From the NCBI GenBank assembly GCA_046154665.1, contig JBJXFG010000108.1:1-64000 (forward strand): 64,000 bases of DNA. Reading direction: 5' to 3'. This DNA is from JAFLCM01 sp046154665. Lineage in GTDB: Bacteria > Planctomycetota > Phycisphaerae > Phycisphaerales > UBA1924. This document shows positions 47,686 to 56,905 of the stretch, one piece after another. The translations under genes and the position numbers were made by a program. Under the pieces are notes generated by a model. It did not search any database and was not told where the DNA came from. It saw only the letters and a program-made list of their open reading frames with translations. Numbering within the stretch: the stretch's first letter is position 1; every line of letters starts with the position of its first letter.

Positions 47686-49470
47686 GTGACGCAAACAGAC
47701 GACGACCATCTCCCCTTTGACGCTGCGAGCGCGGCCCGCGTCCGGACTGGTGAGTCGCTTGAACCACGAGCCCGGAGCGTGAGCGACGGGTCCGGCGATT
47801 CACAGCGGACGGAGGCTTCTTCAGACCCACTCGCTCACGCTCGGGGCTCGTTGGCTTTGCCCGCCGTGTTGATTGCGCTCCCCAAGGGGGCCGGGCTGAG
47901 CGGCATTACCTCGTGGGCGGCGAACCTGTCGCCGGCGCTGGCCCGGCGTGGGCATCGGGTGATGGTTCTGGTGCACGCGACGCGCGAAGCGCCGACGCTG
48001 GGGCCGCTCGAAGGGCTCGCGCTCGGGGGGGCCGAGGGCAGAGTCGCGTGCCGCCTGCTGCGCGGGTGTCCGGCGATTGATGATGAAGTGCCCGAGCCAC
48101 GCCCGGAGCTGCCCGCGTATGTCGAGGCGGTGTCGGAGCTGTCGGGAGAGAGTAAAGCGCCGGTGATCGGGCTGGCCTCGCACGCGGTTCGTGTGTTCGG
48201 CCTGATGGCCGCGGCGTCGCGCGCGGTGATGGGCAAGAAAGAGTCGGGCGTGCTCCGCACCATCGGCTATGTCCACAACGACATCCCCTATGACGTGTGG
48301 ACGCTGCGTCACTATGAGCGGCTGCTGCACCGGCTGGTCGGGGTGAGCTCGGAGATCACCACGGCCCTCGCGCGGGCCGTGCCGGGACGGGCTGGGGACG
48401 TCGTACGGCTGCCGTACGGCGTGAGCGTTCCTGAGTGGGGGCCTGAGCGGGTGCCCGAGTGGACGGCGGTGCGGACGGCGCTGGGTGGGCGGCCGTTGCG
48501 GCTGGTCTACACCGGTCGGATGTACCGCGAGCAGAAGCGGGTCGATGCCCTGATCGACATGAGCCGAGAACTCGCCCGCCGCGGCGTCTGGCATGAGCTC
48601 ACACTCGTGGGCGACGGGCCGATGTCACAGGAGATCGACGCGCTGGCGGCGGAATCGCGCGGGCGGGTGCGGCGCGTGAGCGTCGAGCCCGCTGGGGTGA
48701 GCGCGTGGCTGGAACGGTCGGACATTCTCGTGATGGCATCACGCTATGAGGGGCTCAGCGTGAGCATGCTCGAGGCGATGGCCCACGGCTGCGTGCCGGT
48801 GGTGACGCGGGTGTCGGGTGTCGCCGACGCGGTGGAGAACGCGGTCGCGGGTTCCTGCTGCGTGGTGGTGTCGGCGGGGCCTTCGGTGGATGAGCCGGGG
48901 CTGGGGGCGCTGCTCGCCGAGGGTGTGATGGAGGCGGTTGAGACGGGTTTGCCGGCGCTTGGGGCGCGGGCGGCGTCGCGGGCGCGGCGGAGCTATAGCG
49001 TGGACGTCATGGCCGACGCGGTGAGCGCGATGTGCCGGGACGTGGCGCGAGAGCCCGCGCGCGTGTGGGGCGACGGCCCGACGGACCCGGGTGACTTCAC
49101 AGTTCCAGTGGATGCGACCGAGCGCGTACGGCGGGCGCTCGAAGAGCGAGCCCCGGGGGCACGGGTCGCCCTGTGGGGCGCGGGGCGTCACACGCGGCGC
49201 GTGCTTGAAGACGCGCCGGAACTGCGGAGCGGGGAGCGGGTCGCGCTGATTCTCGATGACCAGGCCGGGCCGGAAGGCGGCGAGTTGTTCGGCATCCGAG
49301 TGGTCGCGCCGGCGCGGGCGAGTGAGTTTGGCGTGACCGATGTGGTCATCTCCTCCGCGATGCACGAAGACGCGCTGTGGGTGCGGCGCGGTGAACTCGA
49401 GCGTTTCGGCGCGCGGGTTCATCGGCTCTACGCAACGAGCGCGGCGCATGAAAACGCCCCGGCTCGATGA
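47686..49470 (+). CDS. GT4 glycosyltransferase
   Basis: 594 residues from a GTG start. From about residue 60 the GT-B fold begins (VLIALPKGAGLSGITSWAAN); LVYTGRMYREQKRVDALIDM and MASRYEGLSVSMLEAMAHG are the donor-binding motifs of GT4. A C-terminal domain (about 480-590) with VALWGAGRHTRRVLEDAPEL looks like a nucleotide-sugar-type Rossmann fold. Residues about 25-56 (EPRARSVSDG...DPLAHARGS) are coded by a REP family B doublet. A GTG at 47866 would start right at the fold and leave the doublet as leader; I cannot decide which start is used. Divergent from the glycan operon. Confidence 0.85.
   Translation: MTQTDDDHLPFDAASAARVRTGESLEPRARSVSDGSGDSQRTEASSDPLAHARGSLALPAVLIALPKGAGLSGITSWAANLSPALARRGHRVMVLVHATREAPTLGPLEGLALGGAEGRVACRLLRGCPAIDDEVPEPRPELPAYVEAVSELSGESKAPVIGLASHAVRVFGLMAAASRAVMGKKESGVLRTIGYVHNDIPYDVWTLRHYERLLHRLVGVSSEITTALARAVPGRAGDVVRLPYGVSVPEWGPERVPEWTAVRTALGGRPLRLVYTGRMYREQKRVDALIDMSRELARRGVWHELTLVGDGPMSQEIDALAAESRGRVRRVSVEPAGVSAWLERSDILVMASRYEGLSVSMLEAMAHGCVPVVTRVSGVADAVENAVAGSCCVVVSAGPSVDEPGLGALLAEGVMEAVETGLPALGARAASRARRSYSVDVMADAVSAMCRDVAREPARVWGDGPTDPGDFTVPVDATERVRRALEERAPGARVALWGAGRHTRRVLEDAPELRSGERVALILDDQAGPEGGELFGIRVVAPARASEFGVTDVVISSAMHEDALWVRRGELERFGARVHRLYATSAAHENAPAR
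47764..47854. repeat. REP family B doublet in 5' part of glycosyltransferase
   Basis: CCCGGAGCGTGAGCGACGGG (from 47771) and the inverted CACTCGCTCACGCTCGGGGC (to about 47848) are 35 bp apart. Both are in the open frame of the glycosyltransferase. Confidence 0.85.
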
Positions 49471-49480
49471 ACCGGGGCGG
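49452..49480 (+). terminator. hairpin overlapping glycosyltransferase stop
   Basis: GCCCCGG and CCGGGGC pair around CTCGATGAA; the stop codon is in the loop/stem. There is no T tract, so this is a weak terminator or stabilising hairpin. Confidence 0.45.
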
Positions 49481-49496
49481 GTCGCTCGATCAGCAC

Positions 49497-49542
49497 CTCA
49501 GCACTTCGTGCCTGCGTGCCTCAATGCCTCCGTGCCTTCTGC
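49497..49542 (-). repeat. octamer array downstream of haemoglobin gene
   Basis: On the - strand GGCACGGA, GGCATTGA, GGCACGCA and GGCACGAA follow one another directly after the stop of the truncated haemoglobin, the downstream (G-rich) form. Confidence 0.75.
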
Positions 49543-50046
49543 TTACTGACCAACGATGTCGCCGCGCATCCCCGCGACGACGGCGATGAGTTCGGCGGCA
49601 TCGGCGTCGGCCACGCCGAAGCGCTTGAGGCTGAGCGTGAGCTGCGTCGCCATGGCATTGAACTGGTCGTTGGTGATGTTCATGCCCTTGTGGACGGTCT
49701 TCATGTCGCGGCCGGTGTATTTCTGCGGCCCGCCGGCGGCTTCGCCGATCTGTTCGACGAGGAGCATCTTGAGGCGCTCGACGGCCTCGGGGGTGGCGTT
49801 CCACTCTTTCATGCCCTCGCCCTTGCGGGTGAAGTTGACGGCGGGATCGCCGGCGGAGTTGTTGACGAAGTCGTTGACGACGGCCTTGATGGCCGCCTCG
49901 CCGCCGAGGCGCTGGTAGAGCGTCTTGCCGCCCTTCTTGGCCGGGGCCGAGGCGGACGCGGACTTGTTGGAAGACTCGCAGCCCATCGGGGCGGCGACGC
50001 CGACGGCGAGCACGAGCGAGGCGACGAGCAGGGTGGACTTCATCAT
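49543..50046 (-). CDS. lipid-anchored group I truncated haemoglobin
   Basis: 167 residues. MMKSTLLVASLVLAVGVAAP followed by MGC is a lipoprotein signal with Cys23 as the anchor; a short Ser/Ala/Lys linker follows. The globin part (41-167) reads TLYQRLGGEAAIKAVVNDFV, then KYTGRDMKTVHKGMNIT with the proximal His119 and the C-terminal VVAGMRGDIVG. Group I truncated globins bind O2 or NO. Export with lipid attachment is uncommon and places haem outside the cytoplasm. GGAG eight bases upstream supports the first of two adjacent ATGs. Confidence 0.9.
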   Translation of the reverse strand: MMKSTLLVASLVLAVGVAAPMGCESSNKSASASAPAKKGGKTLYQRLGGEAAIKAVVNDFVNNSAGDPAVNFTRKGEGMKEWNATPEAVERLKMLLVEQIGEAAGGPQKYTGRDMKTVHKGMNITNDQFNAMATQLTLSLKRFGVADADAAELIAVVAGMRGDIVGQ

Positions 50047-50183
50047 GAGCGGTTCTCCGAGGGGGGGTGTAGGGGATCGGGGATCGGGTATGTGGGATCG
50101 TGCGTTTGGTTTGGTGGAGATGAAAGTAACCGCGGCGGTCGGCGGTTGTCGAGCAGCCGGGGCGCCTGTCGTTCGGCGTTCAT

Positions 50184-50217
50184 AGAAAAACACCTCCGCC
50201 CGAGAGCGGAGGTTGGT
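50184..50217 (-). terminator. terminator of cytochrome/dockerin gene
   Basis: On the - strand CCTCCGC-TCTCGG-GCGGAGG is followed by TGTTTTTC, about 60 bp after the stop of the gene at 50274. Confidence 0.85.
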
Positions 50218-50273
50218 TTGCGGATCCCGTGATAGACCTTTCGCAGCGCGGCTGAGCCCGATTGCTCACCGGC

Positions 50274-52979
50274 TCAGGGCAACGGGCACGAAGTCCCGAA
50301 CGCGCCGAGGAAGAATGTCAGGTCGGCGGTGTTGATGGTGCCGCTGCTGTCGAAGTCGCCGGGCGCGCCGGGGGTGACGGTGGTGCCGAAGGCGCTGAGG
50401 AACAGCGTCAGGTCGGAGGTGTTGACGCTGCGGTTGCCGTCCATATCGCCGGGGCAGGGCGGGGGAACGCTGGCGGCGTCGTCGGGGTTGCTGCTGAGGA
50501 ACTCCTCGGTCTGGTCGAAGAACCCGTCGTTGTCGCGGTCGATGCCCACGCGGGTTTCCATGCCCTTGACGACCACGGTGTAGGTGATCTCCTGGCCGGG
50601 CGTGGCCAGGGAGCGAAGGTCGGCGGAGGTGATGGTGATGCTGTGACGGTCGGACTGCCACACGCCCGCGCCGTCGTAGCGCCAGCCGCGCTGCACGCCG
50701 GCGATCGCCGTCTTGGCGATTAGGCCCACCGTGTTGGCACCGGCGAGTGATTCCATCGCGTCCAGCAGGTTGACCTGCGTGGGCGAGGCCGAGCCGAGGC
50801 TCACGAGGGTGGACTGCTCACCCACGGCGGCGTGGACGCCCGTGTCCCAGCACATGACGAAGGCTTCGACGTCGCGGCGCATGTTCAGGCCGGTGGTGCC
50901 GGCGGGGAAGCGGAAGACGGTGGAGGCGAGGAAGTTGGCGACGTTCTCGAAGGTGCCGTCGTGGATGTATCCGAACCCGCGGTTGTTGTTCTGGCCCACC
51001 AGGGTGAAGCCGGTCTTCTTGTACATGTTGCGGAGCTGGGGCACCTTCATGGACTGGGTGCCGTTGAACTCCGCGGCGGGGATGATGCCGATGTCGGCGC
51101 CGCTGGGCTGGGTGTGGCAGGCGATGCAGGGGATGGCCCCGACGCCGGTGGAGGGGAAGGTGTTGAAGAGGTTCTGCCCGTTGATGGGGTTGCCGCCGTT
51201 GGAGAACACCGCGGGCAGCGAGTTGTCGAAGTTGCGGAAGGGCTGTGGGGGGAAAGCGAGGGTGGCGACGTAGGCGGCGAACTGGTTGCCCTGCTCGGTG
51301 GTGAGGGCGGCGTCGCCGCCGAGGATGCTGATGAAGGCGCCGTTGAAAGCGGGCACAGCCTCGCGGTCGCCGCGCCAGTGCAGCGGCTCGGTGCCGACGA
51401 TGCCTTGGAGGGTCTGGGTGACGAGGGGGCCCTTCATGGGGTGCCAGTTCTCGCACGAGCCGGGGGCCCCGATGCACAACTGGTTGAAAGCCTTGGTGCT
51501 GCCGGAGGGGTCGCCCAGGTCCCAGGCGAGCGAGTCGGTGCGCCCGTCGACGTGGCACGAAGCGCACGAGGCTTGCCCGAGGCCGCTGGTCAGGTGCGTG
51601 TCAAACAAGAACTTGCGCCCGACGCGGACGGTCTGCGGCGTGGGATCAAAGAAGGGCAGGCGGGCGAGCTCGGTGAGCGGAAGGGTGCTGGTGAGGACCG
51701 AGAGGCTGCTATCGAAGCGGTTGAGCACATAGAGACGATCGCGGAGCGAATCGAACACGACGCCTGTGGGCCCCTCGCCGACATCGACGCGGCCGAGACG
51801 CGCCCCCGTGGGCGAGATGGCGACGACGTTGTTGCTGCCCATGCCGGTGACGAAGCCGACCGAGCCGTCGGCGTTCCACGTGATGCCGCGCGGGTCGCCG
51901 ACGGCTGCTTCGCGCTGCGCGGGTGGGATCGAGCGGACGGCGTAGTTGAGGTGCGGGTTGATGTCGGTGATGGTGGGGGTGCCGGGGGCGGTGGTGTCGA
52001 AAGCGCCCATCGTCACGCGGATGAAGGTGGCTTTGTTGTTGGGCTCGAAGCGGACGAGGTTGGTGGCTTCGGTGCCGACGACGGTGACCTGGTTTCCGCC
52101 GCCCGTGAGAGGTCGGAGTGCCAGGGCCATGTTGGTGGTCATCAGGCTGCGTGCGGGGGTCTGGACGACGAGGGTGTTGGCATCGATGACGACGACGTCG
52201 TTGTCGTGCTGGTTGGCGATGAGCGCGCCGGTCCAGATGCCGTTGTTGTCGTCGCGCAGCGACCCGTCGGGCATGCGCCTGACGATGAGGCTGACGGCGG
52301 GCGGGGTGGGCAGGCCGGCGGCGAGCGGTGGGTTGAAGCCGCTGCCGGAGTTGGGCGGGGGATTCGGATCGCCGGCGTACGGGTTGACCGTGGCGGAAAC
52401 GGTGTTGGTCTTGATGATGCTGGTCTTGTTGCCTGATTCAAAGATGGCCGCGTAGACGCGGGTGCCGTCGGTGGCCAGGGCGCGGGGGTCTTCGCCCAGC
52501 ACGTTGACGGTGGTGGGGGTGGTCGGCGCGGCGGCGGTGTAAGCCCAGATCTGGTTCGCCGCGGCGACGCTCACGAAGGCGCGCTGAGGCGTTCCGGCAA
52601 ATACCACGTCGTACGGCTCGTCGCCCACGCTGAGCGTCTGCTTCACCGTCATCGTGTTCAGATCAACGATGCTCACGCTGTCGGAGATGTGGTTGACCAC
52701 CCACGCTTCGGTGTCGTTGCGGCAGCGCACCGACACCGGGTCGAGCCCCACGGGGATCGCGCCGATGAACTGCGGCGGGTCGCTGAACAGCGAATACACC
52801 ATCAGCCGGTTCTGGGGCGTGCTGAGCACCAGCAGCGTCGTCCCGTCGGGCGTCACCGCCACGGGGTTGGTCTGCGGCGATTCCCAGTTCACAAACGACT
52901 GCGCCGAAGCGGTGCAGGCGGCCATCGCGAACGTCACACAACTGAGCAGGCGGTACACAGCCAACGTCTTCCTCCTCAC
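50274..52979 (-). CDS. beta-propeller cytochrome c with dockerin-like tail
   Basis: 901 residues. A signal peptide (RRKTLAVYRLLSCVTFAMAA, cleaved near ASAQ) is followed by a YVTN-type beta-propeller (about 30-440; repeated VAVTPDG, PYDVVFAG, GVVFDSLRDRLYVLNRF). Two haem sites, CASCH (472-476) and CIACH (618-622), belong to a cytochrome c peroxidase-like region with KVPQLRNMYKKTGF. The C-terminus holds two Ca-binding dockerin-type repeats (CPGDMDGNRSVNTSDLTLF; GDFDSSGTINTADLTFFL). It should be an exported redox protein. I chose GTG 52979 for the basic N-region; a TTG at 52964 has a better ribosome site (AGGAGG). Confidence 0.85.
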   Translation of the reverse strand: MRRKTLAVYRLLSCVTFAMAACTASAQSFVNWESPQTNPVAVTPDGTTLLVLSTPQNRLMVYSLFSDPPQFIGAIPVGLDPVSVRCRNDTEAWVVNHISDSVSIVDLNTMTVKQTLSVGDEPYDVVFAGTPQRAFVSVAAANQIWAYTAAAPTTPTTVNVLGEDPRALATDGTRVYAAIFESGNKTSIIKTNTVSATVNPYAGDPNPPPNSGSGFNPPLAAGLPTPPAVSLIVRRMPDGSLRDDNNGIWTGALIANQHDNDVVVIDANTLVVQTPARSLMTTNMALALRPLTGGGNQVTVVGTEATNLVRFEPNNKATFIRVTMGAFDTTAPGTPTITDINPHLNYAVRSIPPAQREAAVGDPRGITWNADGSVGFVTGMGSNNVVAISPTGARLGRVDVGEGPTGVVFDSLRDRLYVLNRFDSSLSVLTSTLPLTELARLPFFDPTPQTVRVGRKFLFDTHLTSGLGQASCASCHVDGRTDSLAWDLGDPSGSTKAFNQLCIGAPGSCENWHPMKGPLVTQTLQGIVGTEPLHWRGDREAVPAFNGAFISILGGDAALTTEQGNQFAAYVATLAFPPQPFRNFDNSLPAVFSNGGNPINGQNLFNTFPSTGVGAIPCIACHTQPSGADIGIIPAAEFNGTQSMKVPQLRNMYKKTGFTLVGQNNNRGFGYIHDGTFENVANFLASTVFRFPAGTTGLNMRRDVEAFVMCWDTGVHAAVGEQSTLVSLGSASPTQVNLLDAMESLAGANTVGLIAKTAIAGVQRGWRYDGAGVWQSDRHSITITSADLRSLATPGQEITYTVVVKGMETRVGIDRDNDGFFDQTEEFLSSNPDDAASVPPPCPGDMDGNRSVNTSDLTLFLSAFGTTVTPGAPGDFDSSGTINTADLTFFLGAFGTSCPLP

Positions 52980-53243
52980 CAGCTTCGAATCTGCCGCCGA
53001 ACCGGCTTCACGAGGAAGCGCAGACAGCGACAGCATTGCCTCGGCACGAGCGCCCGGCCCCATTCCCTTTCGGGTTGGTCCCAGCCGGGGATTCGTGCCT
53101 TCCTTAGTAGAGCGGAAGAAGGGGGTTGGTGCTCACTGAAAACCGCCACCGGACCCACTATTTTCGGGGCCAATCAGGGGACATCTGGGTTTTCAGGGCC
53201 CTGGCGTGTCTCGAGAGCGTGCGCGGGTTCTCGGAAGTGCGAC

Positions 53244-53332
53244 ACACGAGCCCGGAGCGTCAGCGACGGGTCTTGGAATGGGCCCACGCGTCGGGGCGAG
53301 TCCAACGCATCCTCTCCCGCTCGGGGCCAACT
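53244..53332. repeat. REP family B doublet
   Basis: CCCGGAGCGTCAGCGACGGG (from 53252) and a diverged inverted partner (CTCTCCCGCTCGGGGCCAAC, to about 53332) lie between two - strand genes, just downstream of... the propeller gene start and before dnaN's stop. Confidence 0.7.
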
Positions 53333-53345
53333 GAAGCGAGCGCGC

Positions 53346-54524
53346 TTACTGCAGATTCACCGGCATCACCACATACACAAAGTCCGGCCCGCTGCGGATC
53401 AGCCCGGGCTTGTTCGGAGCCTTGAGTTCCATGATGACCTGCTCGGTATCGATGATCTTCAGCGCGTCGGTGATGAACAGCGGGTTGAAGGCGATCTCGA
53501 TCTCGGTGCCCTCGTAGCTCTCCATCTCGCACTCGACCTCAGCCTCGCCCATCTCGGCGGCGCGGCTCGAGATCTTCAGCCCTCGGGTCTTGCTGTCGGC
53601 GCTGCCGGTGAACGAGAGGCGGATGCCGCGCGATTCTTCGTTGGTGAGCAGCGCGGCCCGCTTGACGGCGCTGCCGAGCACCTCGACGTCGAAGGTGGCC
53701 TTCTTGTCCTGGTCTTTGGGGATCACGTCTTCGTAGGGCGGGAAGGTGCCTTCGACCAGGTTGGAGGCGAGCAGTGTGCCGGCGCCGCCGCCGTCACCAT
53801 CGGGCAGCAGGAAGATCACCTGGTTGTCGGTGAGCGCGATCTTCACGGGTGCGGCGGCCTCGCCCTGCGGCAAGAGGCGCTGCACGATGTTGAGCGCCTT
53901 GGTGGGGATGATGCACGAAACCGAGTCGTTGCCGGCGGGTGCGCTCTCGAGCGAAGCGCGGGCCAGGGCGAGGCGGCGCCCGTCGGTGGCGACCATTTCG
54001 ACCTTTTTCCCGTTGCGTTTGAGCAGCACGCCGTTGATCGCGTAGCGCGACGTTTCCTTGCTGGTCGAGAAGATAGTGCGCCCGATGAGCTGGGCGAGGG
54101 CCTCGCACGAGACGGTGAGCGCACCGCTGCTGTCGGCGGGGAACTCGGGCATGGGCGGGAACTCGTCGGCGTTGAAGCCGAACACCTTGAACTTCGCGTC
54201 GGCCCCTCGGATGGTGCACACGTCGCCCTCGGCCTCGATGGTCAGCGTCGGTTCGTTGTCCTGGGCCGAGACGATGGCGCGGAACTTGTCGGCGGGGATG
54301 AGTACCTCACCCTCTTCCTTGACCTCGACGCGCGCGCTGCCCATGCGGATGGCCACATCGCCGTCGGTGGCGCTCAGCGTCACCGTGCCCGCGCCGCCTT
54401 TGCCCGAGCGCTTGGCGCTGAACTTGACGCAGGTGAGCTGCGGCTTGGGGCTGCGCGGCGAGGCGGTGGCACCGACAATGTTGACCGCCTCGAGCAACGC
54501 GCCGCGATCGCAGATGACTTTCAT
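53346..54524 (-). CDS. dnaN: DNA polymerase III sliding clamp (beta subunit)
   Basis: 392 residues with the three repeated clamp domains. MKVICDRGALLEAVNIVG is the typical start; RYAINGVLL and ATDGRRLALA mark the middle domain and the end YVVMPVNLQ corresponds to the conserved YLVMPMRL-type C-terminus that lines the partner-binding pocket. The clamp holds polymerase III on DNA. It lies on the - strand, 33 kb from dnaA, so the usual dnaA-dnaN operon is broken. No recF or gyrB is adjacent. Confidence 0.97.
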   Translation of the reverse strand: MKVICDRGALLEAVNIVGATASPRSPKPQLTCVKFSAKRSGKGGAGTVTLSATDGDVAIRMGSARVEVKEEGEVLIPADKFRAIVSAQDNEPTLTIEAEGDVCTIRGADAKFKVFGFNADEFPPMPEFPADSSGALTVSCEALAQLIGRTIFSTSKETSRYAINGVLLKRNGKKVEMVATDGRRLALARASLESAPAGNDSVSCIIPTKALNIVQRLLPQGEAAAPVKIALTDNQVIFLLPDGDGGGAGTLLASNLVEGTFPPYEDVIPKDQDKKATFDVEVLGSAVKRAALLTNEESRGIRLSFTGSADSKTRGLKISSRAAEMGEAEVECEMESYEGTEIEIAFNPLFITDALKIIDTEQVIMELKAPNKPGLIRSGPDFVYVVMPVNLQ

Positions 54525-54928
54525 GCAGGCACTCCGGGGTCCGGGGGGGCCGGCCAGCGGGGGGAACCCGGTGGGGGGACCTGGTGGGACGGGTGGGGAA
54601 AAAGCGCGCCAAGTGTACCCGTGCGGGCGTGCCTGTCCGATGCGCGGAGCGATTCACAAGCAATCCACGGGCCAATATGAACAATCACCGTCCGAAGGTC
54701 GTCTGCAGGGTTGTTCTCGGGCCGTAGGCCTGCAATACTGACCCAGTCGTCGGCTGAGGGAGGTCCCCGCGCCGGCGCGGATATTGGTTTGTTTTTTGTT
54801 TGGGTTGCCCTTTCGGAGGGTGGCCCGGACCGGATTGTGACGTTTCGTGTGTGAACTCCCCGCCGCGGGATCGGTGCTTGTCACCGTGGCTCCGTCGGCG
54901 CTTCTTCTGATGAAAGGACCTTGACGCC
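54525..54928. promoter_or_regulatory. divergent dnaN / tkt intergenic region
   Basis: 404 bp that must hold promoters for both genes. CCGCGCC-GGCGCGG at 54767-54780 followed by the T-rich stretch to 54798 resembles an intrinsic terminator and could attenuate a long tkt leader. AAAGGA at 54913-54918 is the tkt ribosome site. No riboswitch is recognised. Confidence 0.45.
54767..54798 (+). terminator. possible leader terminator upstream of tkt
   Basis: A 14-bp GC palindrome is followed by ATATTGGTTTGTTTTTTG. It lies 130 bp before the tkt start on the coding strand, where no gene ends, so attenuation or premature termination is the natural reading. Confidence 0.45.
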
Positions 54929-56905
54929 ATGTCATTCGAAGCCGCCATTCACGCCCAGGCCATCGAGTTGGACCGGATGACCGTCGAGATGTGCGCCGCG
55001 GCGGGGGCCGGGCATCCGTCGTCGGCGCTGAGCATCGGGCACCTCGTGACGGTGCTGTTCTTCCATTCGATGCGCTGGAGCCCCGAGCAGCCCGACTATC
55101 CGACCAGCGACCGGCTGGTGCTGAGCGAGGGTCACGCGGTGCCGGTGGTGTACGCGGCGGCGATCAAGCTGGGCGTGAGCGTGGGCAAGGACCCCGAAGC
55201 GCGCCGCGCGCTGACGATGGACGATCTCAAGACGCTCCGCGGCATCGACTCGGTGCTCGACGGGCACCCGAACCCTGTTGAAGGGTTCCCGCTGTTTGAT
55301 GCGGCGACCGGTTCGCTGGGCCAGGGCCTGAGCGTCGCCGCGGGCCTCGGCGAGGCAGCGCGGCTCGATGGGTACGACAAGCGGATCTTCTGCATCATCG
55401 GCGACGGCGAGGCCCGCGAGGGCCAGGTCGCCGAGGCGCTGGACTACATCATCGACCGCAAGCTGACCAACGTGCTGCCCATCTTCAACTGCAACGAGTG
55501 GGGCCAGGCCGGCAAGGTGAGCCCGCAGCAGTCGGCGGACACGATCAAGGCCAAGCTCGAGGCGACCGGGTTCAACGTGCGCGTCATCGACGGGCACAAC
55601 CCGCAGCAGATCAAGCTGGCGTTCGATGATTTCGCGAAGGTGTCGGGCGTGAGCACGGCGACGCCGATGGCCGTCATCGCCAAGACGCAGAAGGGCTGGG
55701 GTTCGCCCACGCTGCTCAACGGGAACTGGCACGGCAAGCCCGCCGAGGGCCAGCAGCTCGCCAAGGTGCTCAACGAACTCAACGAGCGCCGCGGCGAGCT
55801 GACCAGCAGCCTGACCAGCACCGACGCGTTCACGATCGAGCCGCCCGGCGAGGCCAAGGCTCCCAGCACGCCGCTGGGCGATCTGCCGACCTTCAGCGCC
55901 ATCATGAAGAAGCGTGACATGGAGAGCGTGATCCACACCGGGCGGTTCGCGACGCGGAAAGCCTATGGCGTCGCTTTGCAGGCGCTGGGTCAGTTGAACG
56001 ACCGCGTGGTGGCCCTCGACGCCGACGTCTCGAACTCGACTTTCGCGGAGATGTTCGCCAAGGACGCGGCCCTGAAGTCGCGATTCCTCGAGTGCAAGAT
56101 CGCCGAGCAGAACATGGTGTCGGTGGCGGCGGGTCTGGCGGCGGCGGGCAAGATCCCGTTCTGCTCCACCTTCGCCAAGTTCGTCACCCGCGCCTACGAC
56201 CAGATCGAGATGGCCATCAACAGCGGAGCCAACATCAAGATCGTCGGCAGCCACGCCGGCACCGGACCCGCGTCCGACGGGCCCAGCCAGATGTCGCTGC
56301 CCGACATCGCCTGGTTCCGTTCGTGGACCACGGTCCGAAATGCCCAGGGCAACCCGGCGTGCTACCTGCTCCAGCCCGCCGACGCCTACGCCGCCTACGC
56401 CCTCACCGGGGTCATGGCCGAATACGAGGGCGCGTGCTACATGCGGACGCTGCGTCCGGAAACCGAGTTCCTCTATAACGACAGCACCGTGTTCAACCTC
56501 GGCGGGTTCGAGGTGCTCAACGAGGGGCGCGATGTGCTGATCGTCGCCGCCGGCTACATGGTCCACGAGGCCAACAAGGCCATCGACCTCCTTGATAAGG
56601 CTGGCGTGTCGGCGTCGCTGGTCGACCTCTACTCGCTGCCCTTCGATACCGAGGCCCTGCTCGACCTCGCCAACGAGAACAACGGCTACGTCATCACCGT
56701 CGAGGACAACTACGGCGGCGGGATCGGCTCGGCGGTGGCGGACGCGCTCGCTGCCTCGGGCGAGGGCTTCACCCTTGATCAGGTCCACATCCCGCGCATC
56801 CCCAAGAGCGGGCGGACGCCCGACGACGTGTTGAAGTACTGCGGCGTGACCGCCAAGGACATCACCGATCGCACGCTGCGGCTGCTGCAGGTGACGACGG
56901 TGTGA
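54929..56905 (+). CDS. tkt: transketolase
   Basis: 658 residues. The thiamine-diphosphate motif is GDGEAREGQVAEALDYI and ends in NCN (near 155-185); HPSSALSIGHLV, SEGHAVPVVYAA and the C-terminal half with KIAEQNMVSVAAGLAAAGK and SHAGTGPASDGPSQMS match the family. It transfers two-carbon units in the non-oxidative pentose phosphate pathway. The chain length and motif order fit the single-chain form. AAAGGA ten bases upstream gives the start. Confidence 0.96.
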   Translation: MSFEAAIHAQAIELDRMTVEMCAAAGAGHPSSALSIGHLVTVLFFHSMRWSPEQPDYPTSDRLVLSEGHAVPVVYAAAIKLGVSVGKDPEARRALTMDDLKTLRGIDSVLDGHPNPVEGFPLFDAATGSLGQGLSVAAGLGEAARLDGYDKRIFCIIGDGEAREGQVAEALDYIIDRKLTNVLPIFNCNEWGQAGKVSPQQSADTIKAKLEATGFNVRVIDGHNPQQIKLAFDDFAKVSGVSTATPMAVIAKTQKGWGSPTLLNGNWHGKPAEGQQLAKVLNELNERRGELTSSLTSTDAFTIEPPGEAKAPSTPLGDLPTFSAIMKKRDMESVIHTGRFATRKAYGVALQALGQLNDRVVALDADVSNSTFAEMFAKDAALKSRFLECKIAEQNMVSVAAGLAAAGKIPFCSTFAKFVTRAYDQIEMAINSGANIKIVGSHAGTGPASDGPSQMSLPDIAWFRSWTTVRNAQGNPACYLLQPADAYAAYALTGVMAEYEGACYMRTLRPETEFLYNDSTVFNLGGFEVLNEGRDVLIVAAGYMVHEANKAIDLLDKAGVSASLVDLYSLPFDTEALLDLANENNGYVITVEDNYGGGIGSAVADALAASGEGFTLDQVHIPRIPKSGRTPDDVLKYCGVTAKDITDRTLRLLQVTTV

